Assembly: GCA_946534145.1 (NCBI GenBank)
Contig: CAMNCH010000005.1
Location: 1 to 53,015 of the forward strand
Reading direction: 5' to 3'
DNA from: an uncultured Lachnospiraceae bacterium
GTDB taxonomy: Bacteria > Bacillota > Clostridia > Lachnospirales > Lachnospiraceae
Length of the DNA stretch: 53,015 nt
A program made the translations under genes and the position numbers. The notes beneath the pieces are model-generated. The model saw only the letters and a program-made list of their open reading frames with translations, ran no database searches and had not been told where the DNA came from. Of the stretch, positions 45,499 through 53,015 are shown one piece after another; within the stretch, counting starts at the first letter, position 1; every line of letters starts with the position of its first letter.

Positions 45499-48400
45499 TT
45501 AAACCCTCTCAACGCCTATTGTAACATTTTCACCATTAACGTTCCATTCTTTCATGTTGGAAAGAGTTCCGTTATCGGAAATGTCAACAGCCAAAACCTT
45601 TGTGGAGATGGCTTCTTTATTCTTAAGAACTACTTTTGAAACTACATCGCTTCCGGTTACCACTACCTTGATGCGGTCCATAACCTCGAAGCCGGAATCC
45701 TTACGCATGGTCTGAATCTTGGAAATTACTTCGTATACGAAGCCTTCCTCGATAAGTTCCTCGGTAAGGTTGGTGTCAAGTACGACGGTGACAACATTGT
45801 CAGCTTCGGTCACATAGCCTTCTTTCTGCGCAATGGAGATAAGAAGGTCTTCCTCGGTAAGCTTAACTTCTGTGCCGTTAATGTCGAAAGTAAGAGCGCC
45901 CTCAGCCTTAAGTGTATCCATGGCTGCGTTGCCGTCAAGCTCGCCTAAGTACTTCTGGATGCCGCCGAGCTGTTTGCCGTATTTGGGTCCTACGGTACGA
46001 AGCTGGGGCTTGAAGGTGTATGAGGTAAACTCGCGAACGTCGTCGGTAAATACCACATCCTTAACGTTTAACTCGTCCTCGATGATTTCCTTGAAGAACT
46101 CGGAAAGCTCGAAGGGAGCCTTAACAAACATCTTGGAGATGGGCTGACGGTTCTTGATGTTGGAAGCATTTCTGGCTGCACGGCCCATAACTACGGTCTT
46201 AAGTACAGCGTCCATGTTCTTCTCAAGTTCTTTGTCCACGTGAGCATCTTCGCAAACGGGGAAGTCGCAAAGGTGAACGCTCATGGGTGCGCTTGAGTCG
46301 ATTGAGCATACAAGGTTACGATAGATATCGTCTGCCATGAAAGGAATCATGGGAGCTGCTGCCTTGGCAACGGTTACAAGAGCGGTGTAAAGAGTCATGT
46401 AAGCATTAATCTTATCCTGCTCCATGCCCTTAGCCCAGAATCTTTCACGTGAACGACGAACGTACCAGTTACTCATATCATCGACAAACTCGTCAAGTGC
46501 GCGTCCTGCCTCGGGAATACGGTAATTCTCAAGGTTGGTGTCTACGTCCTTAACCATAGTGTTCATCTTGGAAAGAAGCCACTTGTCCATTACGGGAAGC
46601 TTGTCGTAGTCAAGTGTGTATTTGGTAGCATCGAAATTGTCAATGTTGGCATAGAGTACAAAGAAAGCGTAAGTATTCCAGAGAGTACCCATGAACTTTC
46701 TTTGGCCTTCCACAACAGCGTCTCCGGAGAACTTGTTGGGGAGCCAGGGTGCGGAGTTGGTGTAGAAGTACCATCTGATGGCATCTGCGCCATATTTCTT
46801 GAGAGCGTCGAAAGGATCTACCGCGTTACCCTTGGACTTACTCATCTTCTCACCGTTCTCGTCAAGTACTAGACCGAGTACGATTACGTTCTCGTAAGGT
46901 GCCTTGTTGAAAAGAAGGGTGCTCTCAGCCATAAGGGAATAGAACCAACCCCTGGTCTGGTCCACCGCTTCGGAAATGAACTGAGCGGGGAACTGCTTCT
47001 CAAAGAGGTCCTTGTTCTCGAAAGGATAGTGATGCTGAGCAAAAGGCATTGCGCCTGAGTCAAACCAGCAGTCGATAACTTCGGGAACACGCTTCATCTG
47101 CTTGCCGCACTTAGGGCAGGTGCAGGTGATTTCGTCGATGTAAGGTCTGTGTAACTCTACTGTAGCGGCAGCGGGGTTACCGGACATTTCTTCAAGCTGT
47201 TTTCTGGAGCCGATAGCTTCCTGATGGCCGCAGTCGGCACACTCCCAGATGTTAAGAGGCGTGCCCCAGTAACGGTTACGGGAAATACCCCAGTCCTGAA
47301 TATTCTCAAGCCAGTTACCGAAACGTCCTTCACCGATTGTGGGAGGAATCCAGTTAACTGTCTTATTGTTACGTACAAGATCGTCTCTTACGGCTGTCAT
47401 CTTGATGAACCAGGACTCTCTTGCATAGTACAAAAGAGGGGTTCCGCAACGCCAGCAGTGAGGATAATCATGCTCTACCTTGGGAGCGCTGAAAAGAAGC
47501 TTTCTTGCGGAAAGTTCTTTTAATACTTCGGGGTCGCAGTTGATTGCGCCTGCCTCGATTTCTTTCTGGGTAGGTTTGCAACGCATGCCTGCAAAAGGAG
47601 TCTCGGGCTTCATAACGCCGTGGTCGTCTACCATCTGTACGAAAGGAGCATCGTATTTGCGTCCTACGCGGGCGTCATCTTCACCGAATGCGGGAGCGAT
47701 ATGTACGATACCGGTACCGTCCTGCATGGTTACATAGTCGTCACAGTATACAAAGAAAGCTTTCTTGTGCTGTTTCTCAGCTGCGTCAGCTGCGCACTGA
47801 TATAAAGGCTCGTATTCTTTGTACTCAAGGTCCTTACCGGTGTAAGTCTCAAGAACTTCGTAAGCGGGTGTGCCTTCGGGACGCTCGATTGCGTTAAGAA
47901 CGTTGTCAAGAAGTGCCTGAGCCATGATGTAGGTGTAGCCGTCTGCTGCCTTAACCTTGGCATAGGTTTCCTCAGGGTTAACGCAAAGTGCGATGTTGGA
48001 AGCAAGAGTCCAGGGTGTGGTGGTCCATGCAAGGAAGTAAGCGTCCTCGCCCTTAATCTTGAAACGTACTACTGCGGTGCGTTCTTTTAAGGTCTTGTAG
48101 CCCTGTGCAACTTCGTGAGAAGAAAGAGGGGTACCGCAACGAGGGCAGTAGGGAACAATCTTAAAGCCCTTGTAGAGGAGCTTCTTGTCCCAGATTTCCT
48201 TAAGAGCCCACCATTCGGACTCGATGTAATCGTCATGATAAGTAACGTAGGGTTCGTCCATGTCGGCCCAGAAACCTACTGTGCCGGAGAAGTCCTCCCA
48301 CATTCCTTTGTATTTCCATACGGATTCTTTACACTTGGTGATGAAGGGATCGAGACCGTATGCTTCAATCTGGTCCTTGCCGTCGATGCCAAGTAACTTC

Positions 48401-48690
48401 TCAACTTCAAGCTCTACGGGAAGTCCGTGAGTATCCCATCCGGCCTTACGAGGCACCATATAGCCCTTCATGGTACGGTATCTGGGAATCATATCCTTGA
48501 TAACACGGGTAAGCACGTGACCGATGTGTGGCTTACCGTTGGCTGTAGGGGGTCCGTCGTAGAAGGTGTAAGTGGGGCCTTCCTTGCGGTTCTCCATACT
48601 CTTTTCAAAAATGTTGTTGTCCTGCCAGAACTTAAGTGTTTCTTTTTCTCTGTCCACGAAGTTCATGCTGGTGGGTACCTGTTTGTACAT
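45499..48690 (-). CDS. ileS: Isoleucyl-tRNA synthetase
   Basis: It charges tRNA-Ile. The 1063-residue class I synthetase has the HIGH-type GKPHIGHVL (about residue 54), the editing domain with TTTPWTLASN, Cys pairs CADCGHQ and CPKCGK in the inserted region, KMSKSKGN (about 610-617), and the anticodon-binding C-terminal region. The ATG has GGAGG eight bases upstream and follows a T-box leader. Confidence 0.96.
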   Translation of the reverse strand: MYKQVPTSMNFVDREKETLKFWQDNNIFEKSMENRKEGPTYTFYDGPPTANGKPHIGHVLTRVIKDMIPRYRTMKGYMVPRKAGWDTHGLPVELEVEKLLGIDGKDQIEAYGLDPFITKCKESVWKYKGMWEDFSGTVGFWADMDEPYVTYHDDYIESEWWALKEIWDKKLLYKGFKIVPYCPRCGTPLSSHEVAQGYKTLKERTAVVRFKIKGEDAYFLAWTTTPWTLASNIALCVNPEETYAKVKAADGYTYIMAQALLDNVLNAIERPEGTPAYEVLETYTGKDLEYKEYEPLYQCAADAAEKQHKKAFFVYCDDYVTMQDGTGIVHIAPAFGEDDARVGRKYDAPFVQMVDDHGVMKPETPFAGMRCKPTQKEIEAGAINCDPEVLKELSARKLLFSAPKVEHDYPHCWRCGTPLLYYARESWFIKMTAVRDDLVRNNKTVNWIPPTIGEGRFGNWLENIQDWGISRNRYWGTPLNIWECADCGHQEAIGSRKQLEEMSGNPAAATVELHRPYIDEITCTCPKCGKQMKRVPEVIDCWFDSGAMPFAQHHYPFENKDLFEKQFPAQFISEAVDQTRGWFYSLMAESTLLFNKAPYENVIVLGLVLDENGEKMSKSKGNAVDPFDALKKYGADAIRWYFYTNSAPWLPNKFSGDAVVEGQRKFMGTLWNTYAFFVLYANIDNFDATKYTLDYDKLPVMDKWLLSKMNTMVKDVDTNLENYRIPEAGRALDEFVDDMSNWYVRRSRERFWAKGMEQDKINAYMTLYTALVTVAKAAAPMIPFMADDIYRNLVCSIDSSAPMSVHLCDFPVCEDAHVDKELEKNMDAVLKTVVMGRAARNASNIKNRQPISKMFVKAPFELSEFFKEIIEDELNVKDVVFTDDVREFTSYTFKPQLRTVGPKYGKQLGGIQKYLGELDGNAAMDTLKAEGALTFDINGTEVKLTEEDLLISIAQKEGYVTEADNVVTVVLDTNLTEELIEEGFVYEVISKIQTMRKDSGFEVMDRIKVVVTGSDVVSKVVLKNKEAISTKVLAVDISDNGTLSNMKEWNVNGENVTIGVERV

Positions 48691-48744
48691 AATCTAACCT
48701 CCTGTCAAACTGTCGAAGCACATGGCGGTTACTCCGAATAACAA

Positions 48745-48779
48745 TCAAAAAAGGACCTGCCCTAAAAAGGACAAGTCCT
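48745..48779 (-). terminator. T-box-controlled terminator upstream of ileS
   Basis: AGGACTTGTCCT/AGGGCAGGTCCT around TTTT, then TTTTTT in the minus sense. Its 5' arm is shared with the antiterminator. Confidence 0.88.
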
Positions 48780-48993
48780 GTAATAAGTCTTGTTTAACCA
48801 CCTTTTTAAGAGTACTCCCTTTTACGTTCATACGCCTCCATCTTAACGGTTGGATTCCGTCGCCGCCTAATTGCATACGCTTTCAGGGCGAAGCTCGGAA
48901 GTGATATTCTCTCATACTCCGGTGTCGGGCTTTCACCTGCCCCCGACTCTCTGTAACCTTTGGTATTTCGGTACTGTCTTCGTCAATGCTTTG
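48745..48993 (-). ncRNA. Isoleucine T-box leader with a divergent T-box sequence
   Basis: The specifier ATC (48903-48905) followed by A lies in a T-box-like specifier loop, and the distal AGAGAG motif is present. The antiterminator pairs AAAAAGG (48801-48807) with CCTTTTT (48764-48770) and ACAAG (48789-48793) with CTTGT (48771-48775), leaving the seven-base bulge TGGTTAA (48794-48800). UGGU can pair with the ACCA end of tRNA-Ile. The canonical ACCGCG following the bulge start is absent. Confidence 0.88.
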
Positions 48994-48999
48994 TGGATT

Positions 49000-49029
49000 A
49001 TTATAGGCTTAAACAAAATTGTGTGTCAA
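49000..49029 (-). promoter_or_regulatory. Promoter of the ileS leader
   Basis: TTGACA (49024-49029), 18 bases, TATAAT (49000-49005) in the minus sense. It lies between the esterase gene and the T-box leader. Confidence 0.9.
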
Positions 49030-49120
49030 GTGCAAAATCACAGTTTTAAAGGCAATTCAGGCCATTTATCTGTATAAATATGCACCCTACGGCACCCACA
49101 ACTAAAGCCTCACACGCATA

Positions 49121-49975
49121 TTATTTAAAGAAAATCTGCAATGCATGATACAAATGCAGTTGCCATGCCTTCATATCGTGTACGCCGCCGGGGATTGTGA
49201 AGAAGTCATAGTTAACGCCCTTCTTAAGAATATCGCACTTGTTAAGTACCTTGCCCATAATGTCGGTGTGCTCGGCATAAGCAATATCCTTGTCGCCGTT
49301 GCAGCAGAAGAGATACTTGAGGGGAAGACCGTTCTTCTCACCGTTTTCCAGTGTCTCGCAAATACGCTTAACCTCAACCTCGTGGTCGCCGAAAGGTCCG
49401 CAGCAACCGGAGAAAGGTCCGTACCACGCGAATAAATCATAGTTATTGTAAAAAGCAGCCCTGTAAGTGGTCATTGAACCCAGGGACAAACCTGCAAACG
49501 CTCTGTGGTCTCTTGTAGCAATTAAGTTCGCCTCTGATACATCTCCATCTGCGTAAGTGCTATATTTTTTCTCTACTGTCGGAATTAAATCCTTGCGAAG
49601 CTCGATGGCGAAATGCTCGGTAAGATATTCGCCTTTTTCTTTGTCAAATTCCGCATCGCCTCTGTAATAAGTGGGTGTAACTATGATGCAGGGCTCGCAC
49701 ACTCCGTCGTTAATCATGTTGTCAAGGATGGTGACGGAGTCTGGAAACATCTTAAACCACCAGTCTTCGTTGACGGCACCTCCGTGTAAGAGATAAAGAA
49801 CATTGTACTTCTTACCTGCATCGTAACCGTAGGGCAGATATACCCACGCGCCCTTGTGCATGGGCTTGCTGTCGCCCTCGTCATAAGTGAATGTGTCATA
49901 CTCGAAGCGCTCAACGGTGCCCTTTCTGTCACACTCCTTCAGCATAGCCTCGGGCATTTCAAATACGTAATTCAT
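49121..49975 (-). CDS. CE1-type carbohydrate esterase (esterase D-like fold)
   Basis: A 284-residue alpha/beta hydrolase without signal peptide. The opening strands VYLPYGYDAGKKYNVLYLLHG, the nucleophile motif GLSLGS (about residue 168) and the C-terminal His in GGVHDMKAW are typical of the family that includes feruloyl and acetyl-xylan esterases. It lies 25 bases downstream of a GH43 gene, so the pair probably removes ester and arabinosyl groups from imported xylan-type oligosaccharides. Exact substrate unknown. A good GGAGG precedes the ATG. Confidence 0.85.
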   Translation of the reverse strand: MNYVFEMPEAMLKECDRKGTVERFEYDTFTYDEGDSKPMHKGAWVYLPYGYDAGKKYNVLYLLHGGAVNEDWWFKMFPDSVTILDNMINDGVCEPCIIVTPTYYRGDAEFDKEKGEYLTEHFAIELRKDLIPTVEKKYSTYADGDVSEANLIATRDHRAFAGLSLGSMTTYRAAFYNNYDLFAWYGPFSGCCGPFGDHEVEVKRICETLENGEKNGLPLKYLFCCNGDKDIAYAEHTDIMGKVLNKCDILKKGVNYDFFTIPGGVHDMKAWQLHLYHALQIFFK

Positions 49976-50000
49976 AACTGTAACCTCCTCTATCTTCTCT

Positions 50001-51449
50001 TTATTTCATAAATACAAACTCTTCAAGTTCGCATATTACTCTGCCGTCAAAGAAACTCGAGGGCCATGTGCCCTTGGGAAGTCCGAGATCGGCCACAAAA
50101 TAAAGTGCATGGCGACCCGTAACGTTCTTAACCCTACCTCTGTAAATGCCGTCTCCAAGGCCCAATTCAACGACGCCGATTTCGGTTCCGAGGGTTCTTG
50201 CGCCTTTAGAGCCGTATTCAACAATTTCCCAGCCGTTTTCATTGTAAACCGGTCCCGTTGGTGCTTCTTTTGCCGCATCACCGGCATAAACCTTTGAGGG
50301 ATCCGTCTCGGTTCCGTCTATAAATACGTGAAGCTTGCCTTTGCATCCTCTTCCCACAATCTTGACTGCAATCTCCATGGTCTTGGTGGAATAATCCTCA
50401 CCGAAATCAAAGTATTTGTAACCTATAATGCATCCTTCTTTGATATCCGTAACAACACGCTTGAAAACATCCTTCTCGGTAATGTAACATCCGTCGGTCA
50501 GAACACACGCAATCTCAGCCTTAACAGGCGCATACGGATTAAGCGACTCCTCAAATCCGAGAGATGTCATCTCAACAGGCGGAATGGTTCCGTCGGGAAG
50601 AATCGTAACCTTTTCAACACAGGCACGCCTTGAAAATACGGAATTATTGGTCATGCGATGATAGAATATGTACCACTGGTCCTTTATCTTTACCAAAGAA
50701 CCGTGATTGTTGCCCGCAGGATAATCGACTCCGTTGTCAATTATGTATCCTCTGTATTCAAAAGGTCCCGTGGGTGAATCGGATGTTGCGTATGCAAGCA
50801 AGCTGCCCTTTCTCGCCGAATAAATCAGGTAATATGTATCACCGATTTTGCGGGGAGAGCTTGCCTCATAAAAGCGCTTATGAGCAGGCACCTCACTGCT
50901 GTCGTCCACCGCAGGTTTCTTAAGGCTGCCCTTAATCACCTCGTACATGTTGTCTGGATTGAGTTCATTCATGTTGGAATGCTCGAATCCATAGTAAATA
51001 TAGACTTTGGCGTCGTCATCCACCAGTACTCCCGGGTCATTGTAAATGCCTTCATCTCCCGCATCCGCTTCGTCGTATACGTATGTCGAAAGAAACTCAA
51101 AGGGTCCCTCTGGTCTGTCGCTGACACTTACGCATCCTTTCGCCCCGGCAATATATGTGTAAAGATAATACTTGCCGTCCTTCTCCACCACATCGGGAGC
51201 ATACAGTTCATGGTCGGTGTGCGGCACGCTTGATTCATGGTCCGTGTCAGGTCTGGTCTGAAAAATGTGACCGTGGCAGACCCAGTTATTCAAATCATCT
51301 ATCGGTGCACTCCAGGCCTTTAACTTGTAATCGCAAAACTCAGCCCCGCCAAATCTGTCATGGGACCCGTACAAATAAACTCTGTCCCCAAATGCTCTCG
51401 GTTCTCCGTCGGGAATGTACTCCCAAAGGGGTAAAATAGGATTAGCCAT
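50001..51449 (-). CDS. GH43 glycoside hydrolase with a C-terminal CBM6-like domain
   Basis: An intracellular arabinofuranosidase/xylosidase-type enzyme of 482 residues. The N-terminal five-blade propeller starts NPILPLWEYIPDGEP (expected catalytic Asp), with the pKa-tuning Asp in YNDPGVLVDDD and the acid Glu in FYEASSPRKIGD. After about residue 320 a beta-sandwich resembling CBM6 follows (GCIIGYKYFDFGED, GKLHVFIDGTETDPSK). No signal peptide is present. It heads a two-gene unit with the esterase. Confidence 0.88.
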   Translation of the reverse strand: MANPILPLWEYIPDGEPRAFGDRVYLYGSHDRFGGAEFCDYKLKAWSAPIDDLNNWVCHGHIFQTRPDTDHESSVPHTDHELYAPDVVEKDGKYYLYTYIAGAKGCVSVSDRPEGPFEFLSTYVYDEADAGDEGIYNDPGVLVDDDAKVYIYYGFEHSNMNELNPDNMYEVIKGSLKKPAVDDSSEVPAHKRFYEASSPRKIGDTYYLIYSARKGSLLAYATSDSPTGPFEYRGYIIDNGVDYPAGNNHGSLVKIKDQWYIFYHRMTNNSVFSRRACVEKVTILPDGTIPPVEMTSLGFEESLNPYAPVKAEIACVLTDGCYITEKDVFKRVVTDIKEGCIIGYKYFDFGEDYSTKTMEIAVKIVGRGCKGKLHVFIDGTETDPSKVYAGDAAKEAPTGPVYNENGWEIVEYGSKGARTLGTEIGVVELGLGDGIYRGRVKNVTGRHALYFVADLGLPKGTWPSSFFDGRVICELEEFVFMK

Positions 51450-51567
51450 AATGTAACCTCTCTTCCGAAATCTTTCCTATATCATTATTTTAAAATGCCC
51501 TCGGATTTCAATTACACTCATTTATTGCTGTATATCGGTCAGATTTAGTTTATTTTGCCGCCCCATA

Positions 51568-51576
51568 TGCTATAAT
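51568..51576 (+). promoter_or_regulatory. Extended -10 of the DUF362 gene promoter
   Basis: TGCTATAAT, 35 bases before the ATG at 51611. A TTTATT lies 16 bases upstream as a weak -35. Confidence 0.6.
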
Positions 51577-51610
51577 CGGTTGTACCACGTAACCTTTCAG
51601 TGAGGATATT

Positions 51611-52708
51611 ATGCAAAAGAATGAAATACTCCGTATCTACGGAAAAGACTACAAAGAAATGACTAAGCGCCTTCTTGATGAGGCCTCTTTATATACGCAC
51701 ATTCAGCCCGGCGCCCGTATCGGCATTAAGCCCAATCTTATGGCTCCGGTTCCGGCTGATTTCGGCGCCACCACCCATCCCGAGGTTGTGGCGGGCATTA
51801 TCGAGCATTTGAACGAGCACGGCTTCACCGACATAAGTGTCATCGAAGGTTCCTGGGTGGGGGACAAGACCGAAGATTCTTTTGAATACTGCGGTTACAA
51901 CTCTCTCGCCGCTCAATACGACATCAAACTGGTGGATACGCAAAAAGAAAAATCCTACGCCGTGGAGTGCGGTGACATCACCGTCAATATCTGCAACTGT
52001 GTCCGCGACGTGGACTTTATGATAAACGTTCCCGTGCTTAAGGGCCACTGCCAGACCAATATCACCTGCGCCCTCAAGAACATGAAGGGTCTCATACCCA
52101 ACTCCGAAAAAAGACGCTTCCACTCCATGGGGCTTCACAATCCCATCGCAATTCTTAATTCCGCAATTAAGCAGGACTTTATCGTGGTGGACCATATCTG
52201 CGGCGATCTTGACAGCGAAGGTGGCGGCAACCCTTATCATACCGACTGCGTAATGTGCGGCACCGACCCAGTCCTTATAGATGCATATCTGTGCAAGCTT
52301 ATGGGCTACACTCTCGAGGATGTGCCTTATATCGGCCTTTCGGCGGAAAAAGGAGTCGGCTCCTGCGACCTCTCCGCCCTTGTCATGCGCACCATAGGCG
52401 GTGACGGAACCGAGCGCGAAGAAGTTCTTCCCAAGACCCACAGCATCCTTAAACTCAAGGACAAAGCAGAAGACGTGGACACCTGCAGCGCCTGCTACGA
52501 AAGCCTCATGGAAGCCCTATCCCGTTTGGAAGAAGAAGGCATCCTTGACCACTTCGACGAAAAAATCTGCATTGGCCAGGGATATCGCGGAAAAACCGGC
52601 AAATTCGGCATCGGCAACTGCACCCGCCTCTTTGACACCTATGTCAAAGGCTGTCCGCCCGAACCCGACGACATATACGAAGGAATTAAGGCATATATAC
52701 AAAAATAA
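51611..52708 (+). CDS. DUF362 domain protein
   Basis: A 365-residue cytoplasmic protein of the DUF362 family, whose members often accompany iron-sulfur proteins. Typical motifs are GIKPNLMAP, TTHPEVVAGIIEHL, DFMINVPVLKGHCQTNITCALKNMKGLIP (split across about 135-163) and the Cys-rich end CSACYESLMEAL and GNCTRLFDTYVKGCPP. A separate 2x[4Fe-4S] ferredoxin module, common in the family, is not present. Function is unknown. It is monocistronic with GAGGA before the ATG. Confidence 0.82.
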   Translation: MQKNEILRIYGKDYKEMTKRLLDEASLYTHIQPGARIGIKPNLMAPVPADFGATTHPEVVAGIIEHLNEHGFTDISVIEGSWVGDKTEDSFEYCGYNSLAAQYDIKLVDTQKEKSYAVECGDITVNICNCVRDVDFMINVPVLKGHCQTNITCALKNMKGLIPNSEKRRFHSMGLHNPIAILNSAIKQDFIVVDHICGDLDSEGGGNPYHTDCVMCGTDPVLIDAYLCKLMGYTLEDVPYIGLSAEKGVGSCDLSALVMRTIGGDGTEREEVLPKTHSILKLKDKAEDVDTCSACYESLMEALSRLEEEGILDHFDEKICIGQGYRGKTGKFGIGNCTRLFDTYVKGCPPEPDDIYEGIKAYIQK

Positions 52709-52746
52709 AAAAACCGGAAGCGCCATCTCGAACGCTTCCGGTTTTT
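52709..52746. terminator. Bidirectional terminator
   Basis: AAAACCGGAAGCG/CGCTTCCGGTTTT lies between the DUF362 gene and the convergent partial gene. Confidence 0.9.
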
Positions 52747-52748
52747 AG

Positions 52749-53015
52749 TCACTCAAGTCCCAGCAACTTATTTAAATCATCGATTGTGAAATCCAGTCCA
52801 CCAAAGTTTTTGGAGGCTTCTTCCATTCTTTCTTTGTACCTTGCCGCCTTGTCAGGCATGCCGTTTTCGCTGTAAATTTTGTAATGGGCACCTGCCTCGA
52901 TATAGTCATGAATAGCAAGAACTTCCCTGTATTCCGGGCGATTCTCCACATCGATATTTTCACTCATGTCAGACTGTATTTTTCTGTACAGACTTCCGTA
53001 TTCTTTGGTCAAAAT
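52749..53015 (-). CDS. 3' end of an unrecognised gene (runs off the window)
   Basis: Eighty-eight codons are open from the right edge to TGA at 52749. The sequence is acidic and helical (PEYREVLAIHDYIEAGAHYKIY, KAARYKERMEEASKNFGG). A TTG lies near the edge at 53012, but no ribosome binding site can be judged, so the gene most likely continues beyond the window. I do not recognise the family. Confidence 0.6.
   Translation of the reverse strand: MLTKEYGSLYRKIQSDMSENIDVENRPEYREVLAIHDYIEAGAHYKIYSENGMPDKAARYKERMEEASKNFGGLDFTIDDLNKLLGLE

Noticed and set aside
51689..52441. 250-codon minus-strand open frame opposite the DUF362 gene
   Set aside because: It is a shadow of a well-supported family protein and has no ribosome binding site at its start.

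Overview
The window reads as a chromosomal segment of an anaerobic, low-to-mid GC Firmicute, most likely of the Lachnospiraceae (Clostridia). The reasons are T-box leaders, a guanine riboswitch, BMP-type nucleoside ABC transporters, the pyrK/pyrD class 1B dihydroorotate dehydrogenase, [FeFe]-hydrogenase-like proteins, strong GGAGG ribosome binding sites with frequent GTG/TTG starts, and intracellular plant-glycan hydrolases. The taxon is inferred from gene content; no rRNA or tRNA gene is present. I see no prophage, insertion sequence, CRISPR array or complete mobile element.

Layout. 1-4446: a partial GH27 alpha-galactosidase diverges from a GH25 lysozyme lipoprotein across a perfect LacI-type operator; then a cysteine hydrolase-acetyltransferase fusion preceded by an unexplained structured intergenic element, and an HTH-TPR regulator. 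4634-11571: a purine block, in which a guanine riboswitch precedes a BMP lipoprotein, its ABC ATPase, two permeases and a GMP synthase that lacks the glutaminase domain; xpt lies just upstream. xpt is the last gene of a different unit headed by a trigger-factor-like lipoprotein and a hybrid histidine kinase. 15602-21009: a small membrane protein, an [FeFe]-hydrogenase-like chemoreceptor, the ispE-gntR-DUF1934 unit, and an orphan gene behind a sigma-D-like (flagellar) promoter.

21140-28913: pyrC-pyrK-pyrD, plsC, ddl-murF, and a lipoprotein related to GH9 cellulases that has lost the usual catalytic motifs. 29080-30720: an EF-hand-like calcium-binding protein, then an AT-rich non-coding stretch with repeated hairpins and a 45-codon gene remnant. 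30729-37560: a complete trpEGDCFBA operon under a tryptophan T-box. 37570-40710: a BlaI/BlaR-type repressor-protease pair with twin operators. 40708-49029: ileS under a divergent isoleucine T-box, followed without a terminator by glgP and an aconitase-family hydratase. 49121-53015: a CE1-type esterase and GH43 pair, a DUF362 protein, and the 3' end of an unrecognised gene.

Most of the window is ordinary biosynthesis. The parts that best repay a second look are the hydrogenase-chemoreceptor fusion (16225-18156), the structured RNA candidate (3200-3332), the ileS T-box whose antiterminator has non-consensus but mutually compensating helices, the glutaminase-less GMP synthase under purine control, and the apparently non-catalytic GH9-like lipoprotein.
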